NCBI GenBank assembly: GCA_006386115.1
Contig: VFIW01000010.1
Coordinates: 1 to 64,000, forward strand
DNA: 64,000 nt
Reading direction: 5' to 3'
From: Globisporangium splendens
Lineage: Eukaryota > Oomycota > Peronosporomycetes > Pythiales > Pythiaceae
Translations under genes and position numbers: made by a program
Shown here: piece after piece, positions 57,797-64,000 of the stretch
How the letters are laid out: each line of letters starts with the position of its first letter
How positions within the stretch are numbered: position 1 is the stretch's first letter
The notes under the pieces: model-generated
Databases searched by the model: none
The model's input: the letters and a program-made list of their open reading frames with translations, nothing else
What the model was told of the DNA's origin: nothing

Positions 57797-60700
57797 ATGG
57801 CGCCGAACGCGGACGTGCGCGGCGCTGTGGCGGAGCTGCTGTTGGTGCATCGGGCACTCGTCGAGAACGCGCTCTACTCGCTGCAGGAGGACGTGCAGGT
57901 GCGGTTGGTGCATTAGTTTCGTTTAATTTCGTGACGGCGTGACGTTGAGGCTGTGCGCAAACTGATCCCAAGAGGTCTTCTTGTGTTGGACGTGCGTGTA
58001 TACAGTTGGACGTGGTTCTGGAATGCTTTCGTCACTGCATCCTGGGACTGCAGCAGCATGAGCCAGAGTTTTGGCAGCTCCGTGTTGTGGAATACATTTA
58101 TGAGGTGCTGCGTTGCCAAGTTAGGCGTGAGGTGCTGCTAGAAGGATCGGAGATCGAAAGCAGGGAAGACAAAGGAAGTGATGGCGATCAGTCAAATGCA
58201 GAGGCGACTGGCGCATCCGAGCCCATAGAAGATCTACAGCAGCGGCAAAGTAAATTAGCAAACGCGATTGTGGAGACGCGAGCAAGCGCCGCGTACACGA
58301 GGGCTATTGAGCACATCTTTCGTGCGATCAGCGACGAAATGCTCCGTTTGACTGCACTTCTGGACGAGATCTCGAGTGATTCGAACCAACCCGTGGCAGT
58401 GTCGGATTCGCATTTTCTCCAACGCCTTTGGAACCAGTTGAATCAATCGTTCCATCACAGCACGGTGTCGAGGTCACATCACAGCGAAAGTGACATGCAC
58501 GATGATATCATGAGCTATTCGTACGAAGCGATCAATCTTGACGAGCTCTGCGGAGAATGCGGCTCAACAAGCAGGTGGGGTCTTGCAAAAACACTGACTA
58601 TTTGCTGTTTTAGTTCGCGCTGGAATAAAATGTGTGGTGTTCATTCTAGTGGCCCCTCGTACGAAGATATCCCGACCATTACAATGAGGTTGCAGCATGT
58701 CGACGTCAGAGAGCGAAAAGCGGCTCTTGTGGACCTTCTAAGGGTATGCGGTTCCTGAATGGAGCTGGATTTCGCTGAATGAAGCTTACTGACGTGAAAA
58801 CACGTGGCTTCTTTCTATTGTGCACACTAACGTTGTAGATCCCGACGTTGGAGATCGTGCATTGTGGTGAGAATTTCCCAGCGCTTTGCTCAGCTGTCAT
58901 CGGCTTATTTCTACTGGTGGACGAAACGAATACCGATCTGAAAGCAAAGCGGTTAATCTACGAATTGCTGAGCCATCTGGACGACGCGCTTCGATTCCGT
59001 GATGTCTATTGGGTTATCCTGGACTTTGTCGGCCAGCACATCGTTTCAGGGCACCTAAATTTCGACAAAACGAACGCATTTGACGTCTCCGACAAGCAAG
59101 CCATCTGCTCGATGGACATCTATCGATTGTTGCTACTTATGCTCACGAGAGCACCCCATCACTGGATTCACCTATCACAAGAAGAACTTGCACGGTTGCT
59201 CTTTTCAACGTTCCAGCTGCTAGCACTGACTCCAATCGGAAGTGAAAATGCGGAGACGAAATTGATTCGACCTGTCAATGCCTTAGCGCTCTTGGACAAG
59301 AACGCAAGCTGGTTCAAAACGTGGCTGCTGAAGGTTCCAAGTCGCAGTCAGCTATTTATCTCACTTCAAGAAAGTGGGTTTGTTCCTGACGTGCTCCAGT
59401 CTCTATCACGCCTCAGCCCTGTGAGACGACTCAAAAGTACTAAACAAGCCGCCGATATCGTTGAATTGCACACAACGCAGCATGTAAGTTTCACGTGCGT
59501 TTTGCTTTGCCCCTCGTCGATGTCTGCTAATGATTTTTGTCGGCTTTACAGGCGTTACGTTTGGTATCACATTTATCCGAATTTCAGGATGGTCGGCAGC
59601 TTTTATATACGTGGAAAAGGATCCCAGCTCACTTGCAGCCAAAGTACCGACAAACAAATTGGGTACACCCTGATCGTGTTGGGCTTCGATGCAGTTCTGA
59701 GGAAAATGATCGAGTGTATCATCTTGTGAACCCTCTAACTTTACAAATGGTACAGTGACTAACTCATTTTCATATCTCAGCAAGCCTCACCAGCATCTCG
59801 AGGAAGCATAACTCGTGGTTTCTGTGCACAAATTCAGGAAGATGGAGCTGGTGACTCCGAAGGCACTGAGCGACTTGGTGAAAAAATGCTTAGTGCGATC
59901 GTATTCTCCGTCGTTGCGGTAAGTCAAGTCTGTGAGCTGAAATGTCGGGCATCCTCTACTCATTTTCGTTGCGTGGATCTAGGTTATTCTGACCAGTCCT
60001 GATGGCCAAAACGCGAAGTGCAGTGAAAATGGAAACTCAGGATGGCCGGAAGCTATTGTGTCCAGTATTTCAAAATACCTGTTCCAACTAGCGCCTCTGG
60101 AGCCCTGTCTATCTTGTCTTTTGAATGTAAGGCAGCTTGGTAAACTTGACATTCTCATTGTTTGAACTCACATTGCTGCTATGTGTGCTTGTATCCAGCT
60201 GACAGAAGCCGCTTTAAAAGCACATTCCGAGAGTTCTGTTTTTCAGTCAAAAGTGCGAGTCGACATAGAGCTCGTGAATTCATGGTTCCCGTTTCGCAGA
60301 TCAATCGACTTGGAAAGTGTCCAAGGTGTAATCGTCGGCAGTGTTCGGGCTCGTCTACAACTCGGAGAGCTGAACTTGATGCACGTGCGACGATGTGGTC
60401 TCTTACTTCTCACCGCGATTTTGCGGTCCTCCTCACTTCCTCGTGTATTGCCAGACGTGCTCGTTGATGATATCTTTCGATTATCGAGGCAGGTGGTTCA
60501 AGAAATGGTTACCGATTGCAGTGTAAAAGGAGGCAATAAGTTCGTTGAAAAAGCGGAGAAACAATTCCTTGTGGCTTTGGGTCAGGCGATGAAGGGTCAA
60601 GGCGGGTACAGGGCTTCTCAGCAACACAGTCTCGTTCCAGACATTGCTGCGCTGCACAAGATCGCTTCCTCACACAGTCTTGGCGACTTTTGCTGCATCG

Positions 60701-62638
60701 CAGTGGAGATCCTGGTGTCAATTTCGCACTCGACCCCTGTGCTCAAAGACATTTGCTCGTGCGATATGAGCGAATCATGCATTCGATATCTGCTGAAGAA
60801 GTGGCGTGACAGCGACAGCCCAGAACGCACAAAGACAGATATACTCCGATTCCTCGCTGTGCCCAAGATATCCCGCTCCTTCTTTGCCAGTGATACTCTG
60901 CAATCGACTATTGGCGCAATAACTTCGAAGCTGCTAGCGAGCTCGTCGTTTACGTTGGCGATCAACAGTTTTCCGGACGAGTACCCCAGCGAACTGAGTG
61001 AAGCGATGAATGACTTTATGTTTCTGCGGTGTTGCCTGAGCACGCAGTATGCGTCAGCGTCATTCTTATCGTGCGAGACGGCGGGAAATCTGCTGCTAAC
61101 CTTCACCAAGGGTACTTTGAGCCACCATGGTGAGGTGTGCATGTCGACATGCGATGCTGAAGATTTATGCACGCTTGCCTTCCAGTTGGCTACGGCGCTA
61201 TCGGCAAGCGTCCCGGCAGCTTTGCAGTGTGCGAATCTCTTTGTGGAAGCGAATGTCGTATCGCTTCCCGGTGATCCAAACCAAGGAGAAGAAGATCCGG
61301 TCTATTCGCCATGCCTACTCCTCGCTATGCAGCTCCAGAATATGTACGAACAGATTGGCGGTCCCAACGAAAAAGTGCAGCATTTGTCGCTTCCTGAGTT
61401 TGATGATTCTGCAACCAAGCGGAGCAACAGTTCCAAAAACGCATTGACGGAAACGCTAGACAGATTGGACAGAACGACGCTGTTTGTGCAAGCCCTGCTT
61501 GAGAAAATGCTGATGTCGATCCAAGACAGCTGCAACCGATCTGCGTCCCTGGACTTTGTGATGCTCTCTCAGTCAACTTGGGAGCTCATCCACGAAGTCG
61601 AAGGGAGCGAAAGGCAATCATCCTCGCTGCCGCCTCTTGAATTCACAGGCATATTTGGGAAACTCATGTATCAACTCGTCACAAGCAAGCGAAGTCGACT
61701 AGATGATCCAGAACCTGGCGCCGTTGATGCCGCATCTCCCACTGCTGCCTTGGACAAATCATTTCCGTCCGACGCACAGCGAAAGCTGATGAACCAATTC
61801 TACAAGAAGTACTGTGCTCGCCTTGGACTGAAGGCATCTCCGACAACTTTGCACCGAATCATGAAACATTTTGGGCAATCTGCGATAGACACCTTCCCAG
61901 TGACCATGCTGATGATTCTGAGCGAGTTTTGCACTGAGAAAGAGACAGTTACCTTTCTTTCGAGCATCTGGACGAGTCGTAGCGCGTCGTTCCTATGGCC
62001 AGCCGCGGTGTCTTCTACAAGTAGCAACCATGGTGAAGGCAAAGCATCGTCTGTGTTTTTCGACATTGCTGTCGCTGTCGAGTATATCCTGGGCTGTGAA
62101 TATCCTCAGGTAACGAACTATCCGTTGCTTTCAAAAGGTCAATGTTCATTCTGACGAAACTAACCTGAGGTGGTAAACTCTGTTTACCAGATGCTTCAGT
62201 GCATTGAGCAGTGCCACTGCAGCGTGCTCACACTGACTTTGCGCTGGCTCAGTCAGTGCTTTTGGAACTATTTCGACTGGAACAATATCGTCCTGTACTT
62301 GTACTTGACAATTCTCCACGGAAGAGAGTTCCAGGTATGATCCAGAATCCTGGGTTTGAATTTGATAATCGCTCAACTTACGGTGATAAGTTTTTTCTCC
62401 TTTGCAGGTTTACATTATCACTGCTGTGATCAAACACCTGGAGGCGCCAATGAAGGAGCTCAGCATGAAGCACAGTACGCAAAGTCTGGCCGCATTTCTT
62501 GGTTTGGTAGAGCGCCCCATTTCAGGATTCCGCTTCGGCGAGTGGCAACCCCTGTTTCTCCGCCTTCGAAACAAGTATCATGCGACGGCGATGCAAATTC
62601 TGAACTCGAGTGGAACAAAGCATTCTGCCGGTGAATGA
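57797..62638 (+). CDS. BROMI/TBC1D32-like protein gene, nine exons
   Basis: Proposed exons: 57797-57898, 58006-58743, 58839-59483, 59552-59725, 59781-59918, 59983-60126, 60199-62109, 62191-62334 and 62408-62638, about 1408 aa. All introns are GT-AG, phase 0 and 55-107 nt. Family signals: VRERKAALVDLL, ALLDKNASWFKTWLL (about residue 425) and HLSEFQDGRQLLY resemble the N-terminal ARM-like part of vertebrate BROMI. The C-terminus (CFWNYFDWNNIVLYLYL, VYIITAVIKHLE, FLGLVERPISGFRF) resembles its TBC-like end. BROMI works with the kinase CCRK/CDK20 in assembling cilia. In an oomycete it would serve zoospore flagella. Uncertain points: a possible 39-nt intron at 58575-58613, and the donor near 59726 or 59750. 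Identification is from remembered family patterns, not a search. Confidence 0.75.
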
Positions 62639-62674
62639 ATGAAAACGGTGATGGACCACCGATTCGTGTTCTTC

Positions 62675-63887
62675 TTACACCCAACGCCGTCCTCGGCGTC
62701 CAAAAGTCAAATTCTTTGGAATCCGAAGGTTCTTCATACTCTCAGCGAGTTCGTCCACCATCTCAACATCTTTTGTCTCGACACCACCGTCATGCGTACC
62801 ACTTTCCGAATGCGCATGTTGCGCGTCCGTTTTCTTTGGTGGGTTAGCAAACTCAGGCGCAGCAGCTTCGTCAATCTCCATCTGGTTTGAAGCTGGCTTT
62901 GCCTCCATCTGAACTCGATCTTTTTTCTTTCTCGGTCGCTTCTTCTTCTTCTTCTTCTTCTTCTTCTCGCCTTCCTGCTGCTTGTGCGCTGGGTTTTCGC
63001 CATGCTGTTTTCTGTTGGCACGTCGAGGTCGATGAAAAGAAAAACTCGGAGGATACTTGTGCACCTAAAGAGGGTTTGCATCAACACAGCGGGATGCTTC
63101 CTAAGCAAATCGGATGGGGAAATGGAGAGAGAGCGCCGTCACAAACCTACCTGCACGAGATGTCGAGTGCGCTTGTCATCGTGCGTGAACACCTCCTCGC
63201 AGCCATCCACGAGGCACACATACATGGGCTTCTTCTTCGACAACACTTTGAAAAAGGCGTCATGCCGTTCACTTGTTTACATATAACGGAAGAAGCGATG
63301 CACTCATAAAAGTCAGCAGCTGATGCATTGTTGCCTCTAAACCGCACACACAGCACACCTGATGTGAATATCCAGCAGCCGCAGACTCATGAATGACTGG
63401 TAGCACTCCAAGCAGACGTTTCGGTGCACGCTGCAATCCACCCACTCATCCATATCGTCAGCCAAAAGCACGCAAACCACAACTCACATAAGCGTCCACA
63501 TATGAGAGACACAAATTGCTACGATGCACCGTACAGATCGTAGTGCTCTTCGAAGGCCGCGACAGAGCGAAAGCCGACGTTGCACGTCAGCAGACGGCAC
63601 TGGAACGTATTCGCGACGTCCGCATCGCACTCTTCTTCCTTGTCTTCGAGAAAATGAGAGGACCTGTTGCATGTCGATGCGACAACGATGAGAGGCAAGC
63701 AGCCACAACTGCAGGATCGCAAGACATTCAAACGTCAAGAGAGGATGCGATCTGCTCCGCACGCTGCGTACCCGCCTTCCTGGTAGTACTTGAGAGCGCG
63801 CAACGCATTCCCTGCCGCGAAAAGCGCGTGCTCGGGCGAGTACCGACGGCGGCACTTGCCGTTCGCGAGCACTGCGAGTTGCTCCAT
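62675..63887 (-). CDS. ZNF511-like C2H2 zinc-finger protein gene, five exons
   Basis: Exons on the minus strand: 63887-63772, 63663-63535, 63430-63359, 63271-63151 and 63064-62675 (828 nt, 275 aa), with GT-AG introns of 86-108 nt whose phases join. Three C2H2 fingers follow in order: CRLLTC...H-x4-H, CLEC...HISERH and CLVDGCEEVF...H-x4-H, the spacing of ZNF511. The motif VHKYPPSFSFHRPRRANRK right after the third finger matches the family. A poly-Lys tract and an acidic tail ending in NLTFGRRGRRWV follow; the FGRG-like end is also typical. A nuclear protein of poorly known function. The start at 63887 (MEQLAVLANG) gives RYSPEHALFAAGN, which fits the family N-terminus. It converges on the BROMI-like gene, with stops 36 bp apart. 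An ATTGG box lies about 60 bp upstream. Confidence 0.82.
62939..62966. repeat. TTC trinucleotide microsatellite
   Basis: About nine TTC units, read as AAG/GAA on the minus strand, where they encode the poly-Lys tract of the ZNF511-like protein. Confidence 0.95.
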
Positions 63888-64000
63888 TTCCTTCTTTTTC
63901 CTTGTTGCAGTGAGCAATTTTGCTCATGCATGGAATTGTCTTTGGCCAATCACCCTGCATAATTACGAAACATTTTACCCAATCATGGTGTTACGATTTG
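63888..64000. other. Upstream flank of the ZNF511-like gene
   Basis: A short A/T-rich stretch at the window edge with a CCAAT (ATTGG on the gene's strand) at about 63946-63950. No other gene was seen. It probably holds the proximal promoter of the minus-strand gene. Confidence 0.35.

Noticed and set aside
57718..57942. 74-codon ORF upstream of the BROMI-like gene
   Set aside because: It is out of frame with exon 2. The ATG at 57797 with the intron 57899-58005 gives a continuous coding frame.

Overview
The window looks like an oomycete nuclear genome. The marker is a Crinkler-type (CRN) effector N-terminal domain with an LYLAR motif next to a WL pair and an HILV motif (56840-57522, minus). 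Short GT-AG introns and a gene for a BROMI/TBC1D32-like ciliary protein, expected in an organism with flagellated zoospores, agree with this. The LYLAR variant, rather than LFLAK, points to a Pythium- or Albugo-like lineage rather than Phytophthora, but this is an inference. No rRNA, tRNA, CRISPR array or bacterial feature was seen.

About 57 kb (1-56839) is a nest of LTR retrotransposons. I label them as follows. Ty3/Gypsy with type-A LTRs: G0 (1-1190, right end only), G2 (19272-26896), G3 (36818-44453). Ty3/Gypsy with type-B LTRs: G4 (49387-56839) and an isolated LTR at 44643-45282. A separate chromodomain Gypsy in minus orientation: G1 (pieces between 2130 and 27047). A third Gypsy-like family, decayed: G5 (34760-49386, with a tandemly repeated LTR+gag). 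Ty1/Copia family alpha: C1 (1191-2129 and 34211-34759) and C5 (12028-16825). Ty1/Copia family beta: C2 (6441-11203, minus), C4 (27048-29426, minus, truncated) and C3 (29427-34210, plus). Target-site duplications read from the sequence give the order of events: C2, C5 and G2 each inserted into G1 (GTCTG, CGGCG, GGGGA), G1 inserted into C1, and G3 inserted into G5.

Three architectural themes run through the elements. (1) G1, G2 and G4 place gag and pol in frames -1 apart. Each has a canonical slippery heptamer (A AAA AAC or G GGA AAC) followed by a strong hairpin that contains the gag stop codon. In G3 one extra A in the slippery run has fused gag and pol into a single 1930-aa frame. (2) Every chromodomain Gypsy element here (G0-G4) carries an antisense ORF at its 3' end, starting just inside the polypurine tract and running back under the integrase-chromodomain linker. 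It encodes a conserved protein of about 350 aa with a coiled-coil C-terminal half (505 aa in G1), always in the same antisense phase. This is the best candidate for an undescribed system. (3) Both Copia families have a primer binding site complementary to the anticodon arm of initiator tRNA-Met, and the gag ATG lies inside that site.

The last 7 kb (56840-64000) is single-copy sequence. It holds a CRN gene cut off by the G4 3' LTR, a 274-bp divergent intergenic region, a nine-exon BROMI/TBC1D32-like gene (plus), and, 36 bp beyond its stop, a convergent five-exon C2H2 zinc-finger gene resembling ZNF511 (minus).
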